From: Sapientia aquatica
Lineage (GTDB): Bacteria > Pseudomonadota > Gammaproteobacteria > Burkholderiales > Burkholderiaceae_D
Direction: 5' to 3'
Length of the DNA: 64,000 nucleotides
NCBI RefSeq assembly: GCF_004358105.1
Contig: NZ_SMYL01000002.1
Span: 248,001-312,000, forward strand
The notes beneath the pieces are model-generated. The model was not told where the DNA came from. It was given only the letters and a program-made list of their open reading frames with translations, and ran no database searches. Below, one piece after another: positions 1-9,542 of the stretch (the first letter of the stretch is position 1; every line of letters starts with the position of its first letter). A program made the position numbers and the translations under genes.

Positions 1-675
1 TTTGTCGATGTGATCGTTCCGCGCGGCGGCAAAGGTTTGATCGAACGTTTGATCAAAGAAGGCACGGTTCCGATGATTAAACATCTGGACGGAATCTGCC
101 ACGTTTATATCGATGACAAAGCCGATTTAAGCAAAGCTGCCGATATCGCCTTTAACGCTAAATGCCATCGTTACGGCACCTGCAATACGATGGAAACATT
201 GTTGGTCGCACGTTCGGTTGCAGAGCAAATTTTGCCGACTTTGGCGACGCTATACGCTGATAAACAAGTTGAATTGCGTTGTGACCCAGAAGCATTGGCG
301 ATACTCAATGGCTACCCGCATTTGGCAGCAGCCCAAGAGCTTGATTGGAGCACCGAATATTTAGCACCAATTTTGGCGATCAAAGTCGTCGCGGATTTGG
401 ATGAAGCGATTGAGCACATCAACACCTATTCGTCGCAGCACACCGATACGGTCGTTACGGAAGATTATTCCCGTGCGCTGCGCTTTATGCGCGAGGTGGA
501 TTCTGCATCGGTAATGGTCAACGCCTCAACCCGCTTTGCGGATGGTTTTGAATTTGGTTTAGGAGCAGAAATTGGTATTTCAACCGACAAGCTGCATGCG
601 CGCGGTCCGGTCGGCTTGAATGGCTTAACGTCAGTAAAATATATCGTTTTTGGACATGGAGAAGTACGCAGTTAA
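1..675 (+). CDS. proA: Glutamate-5-semialdehyde dehydrogenase, C-terminal part (cut by window edge)
   Basis: The reading frame is open from the first base, so this is the 3' part of a gene that begins upstream. ProA reduces L-glutamyl 5-phosphate to glutamate-5-semialdehyde with NADPH, the second step of cytosolic proline synthesis. The ProA hallmark around the catalytic cysteine is visible as [14 protein letters not shown], with the Cys codon at 181-183. The family's C-terminal [15 protein letters not shown] segment closes the protein. The stop is TAA. About 224 of the usual 420 or so residues are present. The next gene begins 56 bases on, with no obvious terminator between, so read-through is possible. 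Confidence 0.93.
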   Translation, partial: FVDVIVPRGGKGLIERLIKEGTVPMIKHLDGICHVYIDDKADLSKAADIAFNAKCHRYGTCNTMETLLVARSVAEQILPTLATLYADKQVELRCDPEALAILNGYPHLAAAQELDWSTEYLAPILAIKVVADLDEAIEHINTYSSQHTDTVVTEDYSRALRFMREVDSASVMVNASTRFADGFEFGLGAEIGISTDKLHARGPVGLNGLTSVKYIVFGHGEVRS

Positions 676-731
676 TTAAGTGTGGGTTTGATTAAACAAA
701 AAACGTCGGCATTAAAACTAAAGGATTAATC

Positions 732-1154
732 ATGTTGTGGATTAAAGCATTGCACATTGTTTTCGTTGCGTCTTGGTTTGCGGGTTTGTTTTATTTGCCA
801 CGGATTTTTGTCAATCTGGCCGAAGAAGGTCCCGGCGCTGCGACTGAGCGCCTATTAAAAATGGCGCGCAAGTTATACCGCTTCACAGGAATACTAAGCG
901 TGGTTGCGATTATTCTCGGCGGTATTTTGTACCTGTATTACGGCATCGGTTTGGGTCCCGGCAATGCGTGGATGCACGCTAAATTGGGCTTGGTAATTTT
1001 AGTTGTCGGCTACCAGCATGCGTGCGGTAGTTTGCTGAAAAAATTTGAGCATGGCAAAAATCAACGTAGCCATGTTTGGTACCGCTACTTTAATGAAGTC
1101 CCGGTTGTTTTGTTACTCGCCATCGTTTGTTTAGTCGTCGTTAAACCTTTCTAG
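732..1154 (+). CDS. hemJ: CopD/HemJ-family four-helix membrane protein, probable protoporphyrinogen IX oxidase
   Basis: A 140-residue, very hydrophobic protein with about four membrane helices. It opens with MLWIKALHIVFVASWFAGLF and contains the conserved histidine (H8) and the MHAKLGL segment typical of HemJ (UPF0093/CopD-like). HemJ oxidises protoporphyrinogen IX to protoporphyrin IX in the inner membrane during haem synthesis in bacteria lacking HemG or HemY. The assignment rests on length and these motifs. Many databases call the betaproteobacterial members only 'CopD family', so the enzymatic role is inferred. An AAAGGA ribosome-binding site lies just before the ATG. The next gene starts 8 bases after the stop, indicating co-transcription. 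Confidence 0.75.
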   Translation: MLWIKALHIVFVASWFAGLFYLPRIFVNLAEEGPGAATERLLKMARKLYRFTGILSVVAIILGGILYLYYGIGLGPGNAWMHAKLGLVILVVGYQHACGSLLKKFEHGKNQRSHVWYRYFNEVPVVLLLAIVCLVVVKPF

Positions 1155-1162
1155 GATTATCC

Positions 1163-1792
1163 ATGGGCGCTAAAACTGTACGAGTGTGTGAGTATTATTT
1201 CTCGCCAATTTCGCCGTGGTCGTATTTGGGCCACGAACGACTGTTGAAATTGGCACAGCAATACAACATCAAAATCGATATGAAGCCGGTCGATATTGGT
1301 CAGGTCTTCGGCGCATCTGGCGGTGTTCCATTGGCTAAGCGTGCGCCGCAGCGGCAAGCGTACCGATTGCAAGAATTGCAGCGTTGGAGCGAGTTTTTAG
1401 CGATTCCGATGAATATTCAACCGGCTTTTTTTCCGGTGTCCGGCGATTTGGCGTCTAAACTATTGATCGCAACGCAATTGACGCACGGCACGGAAGTCGC
1501 CTTGAATTTGTGCACGGAAATCATGCGCGCAATTTGGGCTGAGCAAAAGAATATTTCTGACGGTGGCACCTTGATCGAGTTGGCCGAGCAGATCGAATTA
1601 GACGGCCCAGCTTTACTCAAATCAGCCGATACCGCCAGCGTGGCAGCCGAATACCAACGTCACACGCAACAAGCCATCGCGGCCAATGTGTTTGGTATGC
1701 CTTGGTATGTATTTGAAGATCAGCCGTATTGGGGCCAAGACCGCTTAGATTTCTTGGAGCGCGCTTTCGCGTCAAATCCAGCTTTAAAGTAA
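1163..1792 (+). CDS. 2-hydroxychromene-2-carboxylate isomerase / kappa-GST-like DsbA-fold protein
   Basis: A 209-residue cytosolic thioredoxin-fold protein of the DsbA/kappa-GST family. The N-terminal YYFSPISPWSYLG motif carries the serine that replaces the DsbA CXXC cysteine in the NahD isomerase group. The C-terminal VFGMPWYVFEDQPYWGQDRL matches the family's GVPT.V...YWGQDRL motif. NahD-type members use glutathione to isomerise 2-hydroxychromene-2-carboxylate in naphthalene breakdown. No such pathway is nearby, so the natural substrate is unknown and the family name should be read structurally. It is 8 bases downstream of the HemJ-like gene, probably in one transcript. Confidence 0.8.
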   Translation: MGAKTVRVCEYYFSPISPWSYLGHERLLKLAQQYNIKIDMKPVDIGQVFGASGGVPLAKRAPQRQAYRLQELQRWSEFLAIPMNIQPAFFPVSGDLASKLLIATQLTHGTEVALNLCTEIMRAIWAEQKNISDGGTLIELAEQIELDGPALLKSADTASVAAEYQRHTQQAIAANVFGMPWYVFEDQPYWGQDRLDFLERAFASNPALK

Positions 1793-1901
1793 TGAAGTAG
1801 CAAATTAGTAAAACGTAGTGAGTTTCAAAGCAAGCAGGTAGCGCATTTTCAGAAAGTGTCCTACCTTGATATAAGCAATTAACGGATAAAGGGTATCCAA
1901 C

Positions 1902-3119
1902 ATGACACAACGACATTCCTATTTTTGTCCTTGCCCGCGCGGCATGGAACAAGCCTTAGCTGACGAGCTGATCGAAATCAAAACACAGCACAGCGCGTCC
2001 ATCCATGTACACAATCAAGTTCCTGGCGGCGTGCATTTTTCGGGCGAAATGCTCGATGCTTACCATGTCAATTTGCATTCACGCATTGCATCGCGCGTGT
2101 TGCTGCGCATGGCGCACAAAAGCTACAACAACGAAAACGATATTTACGATTTGACCATGGAGCAAGCGTGGGAAGACTGGTTCAGTATTCACCACACGAT
2201 CCGCGTGGACGTTACCGCTATCAAATCGCCATTACGTAGTTTGGAATTTACCACCTTAAAAATTAAAGACGCGGTCTGTGATCGCTTCCGCGATTTATGC
2301 AACGCCCGGCCTTCGGTGGATACCCAAACGCCGGATATACGCTTAGTCGGTTTTCTCGATGCGCGTAATTTCACGTTGTACATTGATACGTCCGGTGAGC
2401 CATTATTTAAACGCGGCTGGCGCTTAGAAACGGGCGACGCGCCGTTGCGCGAAAATTTAGCCGCTGGACTGCTGCGCGTAGCAGGTTGGAAGCCGGGCAT
2501 GACGCTGTTTGATCCGATGTGCGGCTCCGGCACAATCTTGGCGGAAGCAGCACAAATGCTAGCCGGTATTCCACCGGGCTTGCACCGTGAATTTGCATTT
2601 GAAAAATTTGGCAATTACGACGAACAAAGTTGGAAAGCGATTAAAGCGGCAATCAAGATCAAAGAAGTAACCGGCGCACCGACGATTTTTGGTAGCGATA
2701 TCTCCGGCGATATGGTCGTCATGACACGCAATAATTTAAATAAAGCCGGCATTAAATTTGAAGTCCCATTAAAACAAATCGAAGCCCAGCAGATTCAAGC
2801 ACCTCCGTCGGAAATCGCCGGCATCATGTTGACCAATCCGCCGTATGGCGAGCGGATCGGGGTGCGCGGTGACAGCACACTTGAAACCGATGAGTTGGCA
2901 AATTCCTTCTTTAGCTCGTTCGGCACCACGTTAAAGCAGCGCTTTGCTGGATGGCAGGTATTTCTATTCACCGCTGATTTAACCTTGCCGAAAATGCTGC
3001 GTTTGAAAGAAGCGCGTAAAACACCATTTTTTAACGGTGCGCTGGAATGCCGCTTGTTCCGCTTTGATATGGTGGCCGGATTTAATCGGCGCGAGGCTGC
3101 CAAGCCGAAAGAGTCCTAA
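1902..3119 (+). CDS. rlmL: THUMP-domain class I SAM-dependent RNA methyltransferase (RlmL N-terminal-half type)
   Basis: This 405-residue protein has an N-terminal ferredoxin-like/THUMP RNA-binding region (about residues 5-165). A Rossmann-fold N2-guanine methyltransferase domain of the UPF0020 type follows. Motif I is FDPMCGSGTILAEAA at about residue 200, and the catalytic NPPYGERIG motif is near residue 310. In E. coli RlmL the equivalent domain makes m2G2445 in 23S rRNA. The RlmK half (m7G2069) of the E. coli fusion is absent here, as is common outside gammaproteobacteria. Strong similarity to the RlmL N-terminal half is seen; the exact target nucleotide is inferred. A GGATAAAGGG ribosome-binding region precedes the ATG. 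Confidence 0.85.
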   Translation: MTQRHSYFCPCPRGMEQALADELIEIKTQHSASIHVHNQVPGGVHFSGEMLDAYHVNLHSRIASRVLLRMAHKSYNNENDIYDLTMEQAWEDWFSIHHTIRVDVTAIKSPLRSLEFTTLKIKDAVCDRFRDLCNARPSVDTQTPDIRLVGFLDARNFTLYIDTSGEPLFKRGWRLETGDAPLRENLAAGLLRVAGWKPGMTLFDPMCGSGTILAEAAQMLAGIPPGLHREFAFEKFGNYDEQSWKAIKAAIKIKEVTGAPTIFGSDISGDMVVMTRNNLNKAGIKFEVPLKQIEAQQIQAPPSEIAGIMLTNPPYGERIGVRGDSTLETDELANSFFSSFGTTLKQRFAGWQVFLFTADLTLPKMLRLKEARKTPFFNGALECRLFRFDMVAGFNRREAAKPKES

Positions 3120-3282
3120 TTTATAAATTGAACAACTGGTCTTGCCGTATCGCTAAGTTGGTGGAACCCAATTGAAGTTCGTCATTGATGGCTTCCACCA
3201 ACGCCAAATTCCCTCGTTATTCTGCGAAAAACACCTGATTCGGGTATTCTTTGCGGTTTCTTAAATTGTTGGAGCTTTTCAT

Positions 3283-4755
3283 ATGTCGACTGCTACTGGA
3301 CTTACTCTTAACGATCCGACGCTGTTTAAAAATCAAATTTTCATCAACGATGATTGGCACAACGCCGCGCAACAATTTGAAGTACGCAACCCAGCTAACG
3401 GTAATTTATTAGCCCAAGTCGCCAACGCAACGGTTGAACAAGCCCAAACCGCCATCGATGTAGCGCAAGCAGCTTTTCCCGAATGGGCGGCCAAAACTGG
3501 CAAACAACGCGCCGAAGTATTGCGTAAATGGTTTGATTTGATTTTGCAGCACACCGAAGACTTGGCCCACATTCTCACCGCCGAACAAGGCAAACCAATT
3601 ACTGAAGCGCGCGGTGAAGTGGTTTATGCCGCTAGTTTTGTTGAATGGTTTGCCGAGGAAGCCAAGCGTGTTTCTGGTGAAGTGATGTCATCGACCTGGA
3701 CCGACAAACGCATGGTGGTCATCAAGCAGCCGATTGGCGTGTGCGCGGCGATCACTCCGTGGAATTTCCCGCTCGGAATGATTACCCGTAAAGTCGCCCC
3801 AGCTATCGCCGCTGGTTGCAGCATCGTGATTAAACCCGCCGAACAAACACCGCTGTCTGCCTTAGCCTTGGTCGAATTAGCCAAACGCGCGGGCTTACCC
3901 GCTGGCGTGCTCAGTGTTATCACCGCTGATAGCCACAATTCCATTGAAATAGGTAAATTGCTGTGTGCAAGCAAAACAGTGCGTCACATTTCATTTACTG
4001 GTTCAACCCCAGTGGGCCGCATCTTGATGCAGCAATCCGCACCAACCGTTAAAAAATTGGCGTTGGAATTAGGCGGTCACGCTCCGTTTATCGTTTTTGG
4101 CGATGCGGATTTGGATGCGGCGGTCGAAGGAGCGGTGGCCTCCAAATACCGCAACGCGGGTCAAACCTGCGTTTGCACCAACCGCTTTTATGTGCACAGT
4201 TCTTTGTACGATGCGTTTGTCAGTAAGTTGGCGGACAAAGTGAAAACCATTCAAGTCGGTAACGGTATGACCGAGGGCGTTTTACAAGGCCCATTGATTG
4301 ATGGTCAGGCAGTAGAAAAAGTCAGTCAACATGTGCAAGACGCGGTCAGCAAAGGCGCAACGTTAGTCGCGGGCGGTAAAGCCCATGCATTAGGCGGATA
4401 TTTCTACGAACCAACATTACTGGCAAACGTCAGCAACGATATGCAAATTATGTCGGAAGAAACTTTTGGCCCAGTTGCCGCCGTGATGAAGTTTGAAACC
4501 GAAGCCGAAGTCATCAAAGCCGCTAACGACACCGATTTTGGATTGGCCTCTTATTTCTATTCGCGCGACATTGGTCGAATCTGGCGCGTCGCCGAAAAAC
4601 TGGATTACGGCATGGTGGGAATTAATACCGGCCTAATTTCGAATGAAGTTGCTCCATTTGGCGGCGTGAAGCAATCCGGTCTAGGGCGTGAAGGTTCACG
4701 TTTTGGCATGGATGAATATTTAGAAATGAAGTACCTGTGCATGGGCGGTATTTAA
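3283..4755 (+). CDS. gabD: NAD(P)+-dependent succinate-semialdehyde dehydrogenase
   Basis: A 490-residue aldehyde dehydrogenase with the GabD arrangement. It has AITPWNFPLGMITRK for cofactor binding near residue 155, FTGSTPVGR near 245, the general base glutamate in LELGGHAPFIV near 267, and the catalytic cysteine in NAGQTCVCTNRFYV near 300. GabD oxidises succinate semialdehyde to succinate in GABA catabolism. The CVC pair around the active site is typical of NADP-linked GabD. The gene has its own upstream gap (3120-3282) and a hairpin terminator behind it, so it looks monocistronic. No gabT or gabP is adjacent. Confidence 0.9.
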   Translation: MSTATGLTLNDPTLFKNQIFINDDWHNAAQQFEVRNPANGNLLAQVANATVEQAQTAIDVAQAAFPEWAAKTGKQRAEVLRKWFDLILQHTEDLAHILTAEQGKPITEARGEVVYAASFVEWFAEEAKRVSGEVMSSTWTDKRMVVIKQPIGVCAAITPWNFPLGMITRKVAPAIAAGCSIVIKPAEQTPLSALALVELAKRAGLPAGVLSVITADSHNSIEIGKLLCASKTVRHISFTGSTPVGRILMQQSAPTVKKLALELGGHAPFIVFGDADLDAAVEGAVASKYRNAGQTCVCTNRFYVHSSLYDAFVSKLADKVKTIQVGNGMTEGVLQGPLIDGQAVEKVSQHVQDAVSKGATLVAGGKAHALGGYFYEPTLLANVSNDMQIMSEETFGPVAAVMKFETEAEVIKAANDTDFGLASYFYSRDIGRIWRVAEKLDYGMVGINTGLISNEVAPFGGVKQSGLGREGSRFGMDEYLEMKYLCMGGI

Positions 4756-4791
4756 TTCCAAACCGCTAGGTAATTAATTTATTGTTGTTCC

Positions 4792-4836
4792 ATGGACGAG
4801 AAGCGGCTCAGTGAGCTGCTTTAAGTCCATTTTTTG
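4792..4836 (+). terminator. Intrinsic terminator after gabD
   Basis: ATGGAC (4792-4797) pairs with GTCCAT (4825-4830), and an inner imperfect arm AAGCGGCTC/GAGCTGCTT extends the stem. A run of T follows. It separates gabD from the transporter gene. Confidence 0.75.
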
Positions 4837-4853
4837 TGAATGAGTAATTTGTT

Positions 4854-6056
4854 ATGTTTTCAAGTATTGCCCGTCGAAAAAGTACCGGCTTAGCCTTATT
4901 GCTGGCCGCGCTCGCGATGTTGGGCCCTTTTTCGGTCGATACCTATTTACCCGCTTTCCCAGCGATTCAATCTTCTCTGCGCGTCAGTCCAATCGAAGTG
5001 CAGCAGACATTGACAGCATATATGTTGTCTTTTTCTTTCATGATGCTGTGGCACGGCGCGATCTCGGATGCTTTGGGCCGAAGAAACATCATTCTTGTGT
5101 CATTGGTTGTTTTTACCTTTGCCTCATTGGGCTGCGCGATGGCAACGAGCATCCACGCGTTGTGGCTTTGCCGCATTCTGCAAGGATTTTCCGCCGGCGC
5201 AGGCATGGTTGTAGGGCGCGCCATTATTCGTGATTTGTATTCGGGGCCCGCCGCACAACGTTTATTGTCCTTAGTCACCATGATTTTTTCGATAGCGCCA
5301 GCGATTGCCCCGATCTTGGGTGGCTGGGTTGTGACGATCTTGGATTGGCGAGCGATATTCTTCTTTCTATTCGGCTACACAATTTTGCTGGTGTTGGCTT
5401 GTTATTACTATTTACCCGAATCTTTGCCTGCGAAACAACGTCAGCCATTTAGCTTTCCTGTCTTAGTGGAAAGCTATAAAGCTATATTTATATGCCCATC
5501 ATTTCATCTCCAATCAGGAACTGTTGCATTTAACTTCGCCGGATTGTTCCTCTACGTAGCATCCGCACCTGTCTTTTTGACGCAACATTTAGGCCTCTCC
5601 GCGCATCAATTTGGGTGGCAATTCGTGCCGATGGTGGGTGGAATTTTTCTTGGCGCTTTGGGTGCTAACCGCTTGGCCGGCCGAATTTCGTTATTCAAAC
5701 AGGTTCGCATTGGCTACTTTTTCTTGACCGGCGCGGCGGTTTGCAACGTCATTTTTCATGCTATTTTTGCACCGGCAATTCCTTGGTCGGTGGCTCCATT
5801 ATTCTTTTACGCCATCGGCATGTCCCTGGTTGCACCCGGCGTCACGCTTATGACACTGGACCTTTTCCCCAGTACACGCGGCATTGTCGCTTCATGCCAA
5901 TCCTGCGCCGTTACCTTTTTAGGTGCGATCGTTGCCGGAGTAATCGCGCCCTTATTAGAGGACTCCCCAATCTGGTTAGCCCTAGGTCAATTAGGCTTCG
6001 CCCTTTGTGCGATGACGTGTTGGCACTTGTCAAAAAAAGCCCACAGCAGTATCTGA
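4854..6056 (+). CDS. Bcr/CflA-family multidrug MFS efflux transporter
   Basis: A 400-residue major facilitator protein with about 12 membrane helices. The N-terminal LAMLGPFSVDTYLPAFPAI segment is the hallmark of the Bcr/CflA subfamily (DHA1 drug:H+ antiporters). The loop 2-3 motif is GAISDALGRRNIILVSL, and motif C-like LQGFSAGAGMVVGRAIIRDL follows. Relatives export bicyclomycin, chloramphenicol, sulfonamides or cysteine across the inner membrane. The substrate here cannot be told from sequence. The gene is isolated between terminators and shows no adjacent regulator. Confidence 0.87.
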   Translation: MFSSIARRKSTGLALLLAALAMLGPFSVDTYLPAFPAIQSSLRVSPIEVQQTLTAYMLSFSFMMLWHGAISDALGRRNIILVSLVVFTFASLGCAMATSIHALWLCRILQGFSAGAGMVVGRAIIRDLYSGPAAQRLLSLVTMIFSIAPAIAPILGGWVVTILDWRAIFFFLFGYTILLVLACYYYLPESLPAKQRQPFSFPVLVESYKAIFICPSFHLQSGTVAFNFAGLFLYVASAPVFLTQHLGLSAHQFGWQFVPMVGGIFLGALGANRLAGRISLFKQVRIGYFFLTGAAVCNVIFHAIFAPAIPWSVAPLFFYAIGMSLVAPGVTLMTLDLFPSTRGIVASCQSCAVTFLGAIVAGVIAPLLEDSPIWLALGQLGFALCAMTCWHLSKKAHSSI

Positions 6057-6268
6057 CCTGAAAGTCAATTAATTTTTTCATCCCATTTGTTATCGTCCAA
6101 CACTAAGTATTTTCACTAATTGAGGCATCAAGTAGCTAAAGATAAAGTTCGCTCAGCCTAAAGGTGTGCGTTGCAGCAACAAAGCAAAGTAGCTGCACAA
6201 GGTGAACTTCACAGTTTTAGTTACAGCTAGTCGGAAGTCTCATTACTTTTTATTGGGGAAATACAATT

Positions 6269-7324
6269 ATGAAAAAATCATTATTAGCAGTTGCATTATT
6301 GGGTGCATTTGGTGTTGCTTCAGCGCAATCATCAGTAACCGTGTACGGTACATTGGATGCAGGTTTGAACTATTCAAAAGTTGAGTCCGGTAACTCCGTA
6401 ACAGCATTGGAAAGCGGCCAACAATCGTACTCACGTTTAGGCTTCAAAGGTACTGAAGATCTGGGCGACGGTTTGAAAGCATTGTTCGTATTAGAACAAG
6501 CAGTTTCGATCGACACTGGTAACACAACGGATGTATCTGCTCCTGGCTCAACTAACGGTAAAGGTTTGTTCAGTAGCCAAGCTTACGTTGGTTTGTCGAG
6601 CAACAACCTCGGTACATTGAAATTGGGTCGCCAATTTACTCCAATGTACGAAGCTCATGAGCAAATCGATCCATTTAAAGTCGGTTTCGCTGCAAACATC
6701 AACAACTTCTTCGGTGAAGGTCAAGCAGAGCGTATGAGCAATGCGGTAACTTACACCACAGCAGACAACCTGAATGGTTTTAAAGCTTCGGTTGCCTACG
6801 GTTTTGGTGAAGTTGCGGGTAACACTTCGGCATTGAGCCAAGCTGGTGCTTCTTTAGCTTACGCTAACGGCCCGTTGTTAGTAACCTACGCTTACCATCA
6901 AATGAAGAGCGATGTAGCTACTCCAACAACACCGGAGTACACAGCAAAAAGCAATTTCTTGGGTGCTACTTATGACTTCGGCGTAGCGAAAGCACACGTA
7001 GCGTTTGATCAAAACGAATTGAACAACAACTCGTTCAAAACTCAAGACTACTTGGTTGGTGTAACTGTTCCATTCGGCGCGCACGCTGTCTTCGCTGATT
7101 ACACACACAAGAAAGACAAAGTGAATAACAACGCTGATTCTGATCAGTTCGCAGTTGGTTACACATACAGCTTGTCTAAGCGCACAAACTTGTACACAGC
7201 ATACACTTATGTGAAAAATGATGACAACTCTGCAATGACTACTGCAAGCTTGCCATCAACCCTGGTTGGTGTTGACGGTAAGAGCGTAAGCACATTCCAA
7301 GTTGGTGTTCGTCACTCGTTCTAA
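6269..7324 (+). CDS. Gram-negative general porin, first of a tandem pair
   Basis: A 351-residue outer-membrane porin of the betaproteobacterial OmpC/Omp32 type. It begins with a signal peptide (MKKSLLAVALLGAFGVASAQ, cleavage likely after AQ at residue 20). SSVTVYGTLDAGL follows, then repeated beta strands and the terminal aromatic signature VGVRHSF, which ends in the Phe needed for outer-membrane assembly. Such porins form 16-stranded trimers for passive uptake of small solutes. A strong GGGGA ribosome-binding site lies 8 bases before the ATG. Codon choice is markedly biased, as in highly expressed genes. It is followed by a strong terminator and a paralogue. Confidence 0.93.
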   Translation: MKKSLLAVALLGAFGVASAQSSVTVYGTLDAGLNYSKVESGNSVTALESGQQSYSRLGFKGTEDLGDGLKALFVLEQAVSIDTGNTTDVSAPGSTNGKGLFSSQAYVGLSSNNLGTLKLGRQFTPMYEAHEQIDPFKVGFAANINNFFGEGQAERMSNAVTYTTADNLNGFKASVAYGFGEVAGNTSALSQAGASLAYANGPLLVTYAYHQMKSDVATPTTPEYTAKSNFLGATYDFGVAKAHVAFDQNELNNNSFKTQDYLVGVTVPFGAHAVFADYTHKKDKVNNNADSDQFAVGYTYSLSKRTNLYTAYTYVKNDDNSAMTTASLPSTLVGVDGKSVSTFQVGVRHSF

Positions 7325-7368
7325 TGGTCCGGTCTTAACGGATGCGTTAATCGCATTTAACTAAGATA

Positions 7369-7397
7369 AAAAAAGGCAGCTTAGGCTGCCTTTTTTA
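7369..7397 (+). terminator. Intrinsic terminator of first porin
   Basis: GGCAGC (7375-7380), loop TTAG, GCTGCC (7385-7390), flanked by an A run and a T run. The stem and loop are nearly the same as those behind the second porin. Confidence 0.9.
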
Positions 7398-7676
7398 TTG
7401 CCTGTCAATTTATGGTGGTTGTTACATCAACTTTATTTTCAATCAGAAAAAATTAACCTTTAGTTGTAAATAAAGCACATTATTTAAATATTGATTAAAT
7501 TTCACTAAATTGCATTTTGAATAACCAAGATGCTCATAGTAAGATCATTTTCAGATCTTGTTTATTTTTCTAGTTAAATAAATAAAATAGTGTCTGTCTT
7601 CGATGAGCGCTAATGAAGAAATCCATTGTTAGCAAATTTTAGGTTGTTTGAATTGAAATTAAATTGGAGTTTAAAT
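7398..7676. other. AT-rich intergenic region between the tandem porins
   Basis: This gap of about 280 bases carries no convincing ORF. It is clearly richer in A and T than its surroundings and must hold the promoter of the second porin. I could not fix a single -35/-10 pair with confidence. Confidence 0.5.
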
Positions 7677-8693
7677 ATGAAAAAATCATTATTGGCCTTG
7701 AGCTTACTAAGTGCGTTTGGTATTGCATCAGCTCAATCCAGTGTGACGATGTATGGGATAGTGGATGCCGGTATCACCTACGATAATGGTTCTTCGGCTG
7801 GTACCGTGACCAAATTAGAAAGTGGAATTGAATCTGGATCGCGCCTTGGTTTTAGAGGTACGGAAGACTTGGGCAGCGGGTTGAAAGCACTGTTTGTTTT
7901 GGAGCAGGGCTTTGATATTGATACCGGTAAATCTGGACAAGGCGGGCGCTTATTTGGACGTCAAGCGTGGGTTGGTTTGAATAGCGAATACGGGCAGGTT
8001 AGCGCTGGTCGCCAATACACACCAATTTTCAATGCCTATGGTGTCGTTGATCCTTTCGGAAAAGGGACCTCGGGTGATATCTATACATTGTTTGGAAGAG
8101 CTTCAGATTTTCTCTCGGAATATAAACGGATGGATAACTCCGTGGTGTATACAACCCCTTCAAGCTTAGGTGGATTTAACGCGGCGGTTGCGTACAGTTT
8201 CGGTGAGGTCGCTGGCGACGAGAAGAAACAAGCGCAAGCGGGTCTGTCCTTGGGATATAACAATGGACCGCTTAGCGTGGTGTATGCCTACCACAAAGCA
8301 AATAATGCCCTAGCGAAACCACCAGCAAGTACCGAGACTTACCAAGCGCATTTAGTCGGCGGAACCTATGATTTTAAGGTTGTGAAACTTCACGTCGCGG
8401 CTGAACAAGTTAAACATGGCGACAACCATAAAACAGAAAGCTATTTGTTAGGTGCTACAGTTCCAGTTGGTCAGCATTCCTTATTTGCCGACTACACCTA
8501 CCGCAACGACAAAATGAACGACGATTCCAACAGTGATCAATTCGCGATTGGCTACAATCACAACCTATCTAAGCGCACCAATTTATACACAATTTTGGCC
8601 TACACGACTAACGATCCTAAGGCAAAAATTAATGTTGATGTCTACGGTAAATCCTACAAGAGTGTTCAACTGGGTATTCGCCACGCCTTCTGA
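7677..8693 (+). CDS. Gram-negative general porin, second of a tandem pair
   Basis: A 338-residue paralogue of the preceding porin. It has a signal peptide (MKKSLLALSLLSAFGIASAQ), SSVTMYGIVDAG, and the terminal QLGIRHAF with the assembly-signalling Phe. An upstream in-frame ATG at 7626 exists. I chose the start at 7677 because it has a TTGGAG ribosome-binding site and begins the signal peptide. Codon use is less biased than in the first porin, suggesting lower or conditional expression. The two copies differ mostly in surface-loop stretches, as expected for porins of differing selectivity. It has its own terminator. Confidence 0.92.
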   Translation: MKKSLLALSLLSAFGIASAQSSVTMYGIVDAGITYDNGSSAGTVTKLESGIESGSRLGFRGTEDLGSGLKALFVLEQGFDIDTGKSGQGGRLFGRQAWVGLNSEYGQVSAGRQYTPIFNAYGVVDPFGKGTSGDIYTLFGRASDFLSEYKRMDNSVVYTTPSSLGGFNAAVAYSFGEVAGDEKKQAQAGLSLGYNNGPLSVVYAYHKANNALAKPPASTETYQAHLVGGTYDFKVVKLHVAAEQVKHGDNHKTESYLLGATVPVGQHSLFADYTYRNDKMNDDSNSDQFAIGYNHNLSKRTNLYTILAYTTNDPKAKINVDVYGKSYKSVQLGIRHAF

Positions 8694-8724
8694 CGAGCGT
8701 CTAGCCTGAGTAAATTAAATAATA

Positions 8725-8750
8725 GAAAAAGCAGCTTAGGCTGCTTTTTT
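8725..8750 (+). terminator. Intrinsic terminator of second porin
   Basis: AGCAGC (8730-8735), TTAG loop, GCTGCT, then a T run. It shares the loop with the first porin's terminator, suggesting that the duplication included the 3' end. Confidence 0.88.
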
Positions 8751-8856
8751 CGTATGGGGCATTGGAACCAAGGTTAGAACTTAAACTCGAGTTTATATGG
8801 AGTTGGCTTCAGGCTAACAGCGCTATTTTTTTGGGGGGGATGTTGCCCTGAGTGGT

Positions 8857-9465
8857 TTATAGAACAGGGCGTGACAATTTCAGTCTATCTCGCGTCGTTG
8901 CATAGTTATCGCCGCCGAGCTTACCCAAAGTATCCAATAATTCGGGTGCAATTAGTTGCTCGCCGTTAAGTTCATCGCTCACGAAAATATTAACGACATT
9001 CAATAGCATCATCGTTCCTCCAGTTGGTAACTCTGAAATTGGAATGATTTCCCTTAACTGGCATTCAAATCTAACCAAAGATGCTTTTACTCCAGCGGGT
9101 TTGACTTTTAAACTCTCGATGCGCTCGATGCCCACTGCTTCAAATTCGCTCACGTCTGGAGGATAGTCGGCGCAACTAGCGTTCATTATTTCTAAACAGT
9201 TGGTGCTGACGATGTTAATCACGCATTCTTTGGTTGCCTGTAAATTGGTGAGCGTATCTTTGTTGCGCCGATTACGCGGATTGACTTGAGTGACCAGCAA
9301 AACTGGCGGATTGCAGCTGGCAACGGTGAAGAATGAATAGGGCGCTAGATTCAAAGTTCCTGTTTCCGATAGGCTACTTATCCACGCAATAGGTCGTGGA
9401 GTTACGCTGTTTGCCATTAATTGATAGCAAAGCTGAGGGTTGAGAGTGAGTGGGTCAAAGTCCAT
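8857..9465 (-). CDS. Flavin reductase-like (FMN-binding split-barrel) domain protein
   Basis: A 202-residue protein of the flavin reductase-like family. It begins with the characteristic LMANSVTPRPIAWISSLSE, followed by NLAPYSFFTVASCNPP, and later RNRRNKDTLTNL and a segment near residue 85 ending CVINIV. Family members bind FMN or FAD in a split beta-barrel and either reduce flavins or act as flavoproteins of unknown partner. No monooxygenase partner is adjacent, so the role is open. It faces the porins convergently. The bidirectional terminator at 9543-9581 separates it from the kelch gene, which is also on the minus strand. Confidence 0.82.
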   Translation of the reverse strand: MDFDPLTLNPQLCYQLMANSVTPRPIAWISSLSETGTLNLAPYSFFTVASCNPPVLLVTQVNPRNRRNKDTLTNLQATKECVINIVSTNCLEIMNASCADYPPDVSEFEAVGIERIESLKVKPAGVKASLVRFECQLREIIPISELPTGGTMMLLNVVNIFVSDELNGEQLIAPELLDTLGKLGGDNYATTRDRLKLSRPVL

Positions 9466-9542
9466 AAATTATCGATCAAATTCTCGCTAGTAAAATCATA
9501 CAAAAATTAAACATCGATTATTTCACATTAAACGAAGGCATA

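Noticed and set aside
1857-1901. Riboswitch or attenuator before the RlmL-type gene
   Set aside because: Only a 6-bp AGGTAG/CTACCT stem could be found, with no conserved motif or T run.
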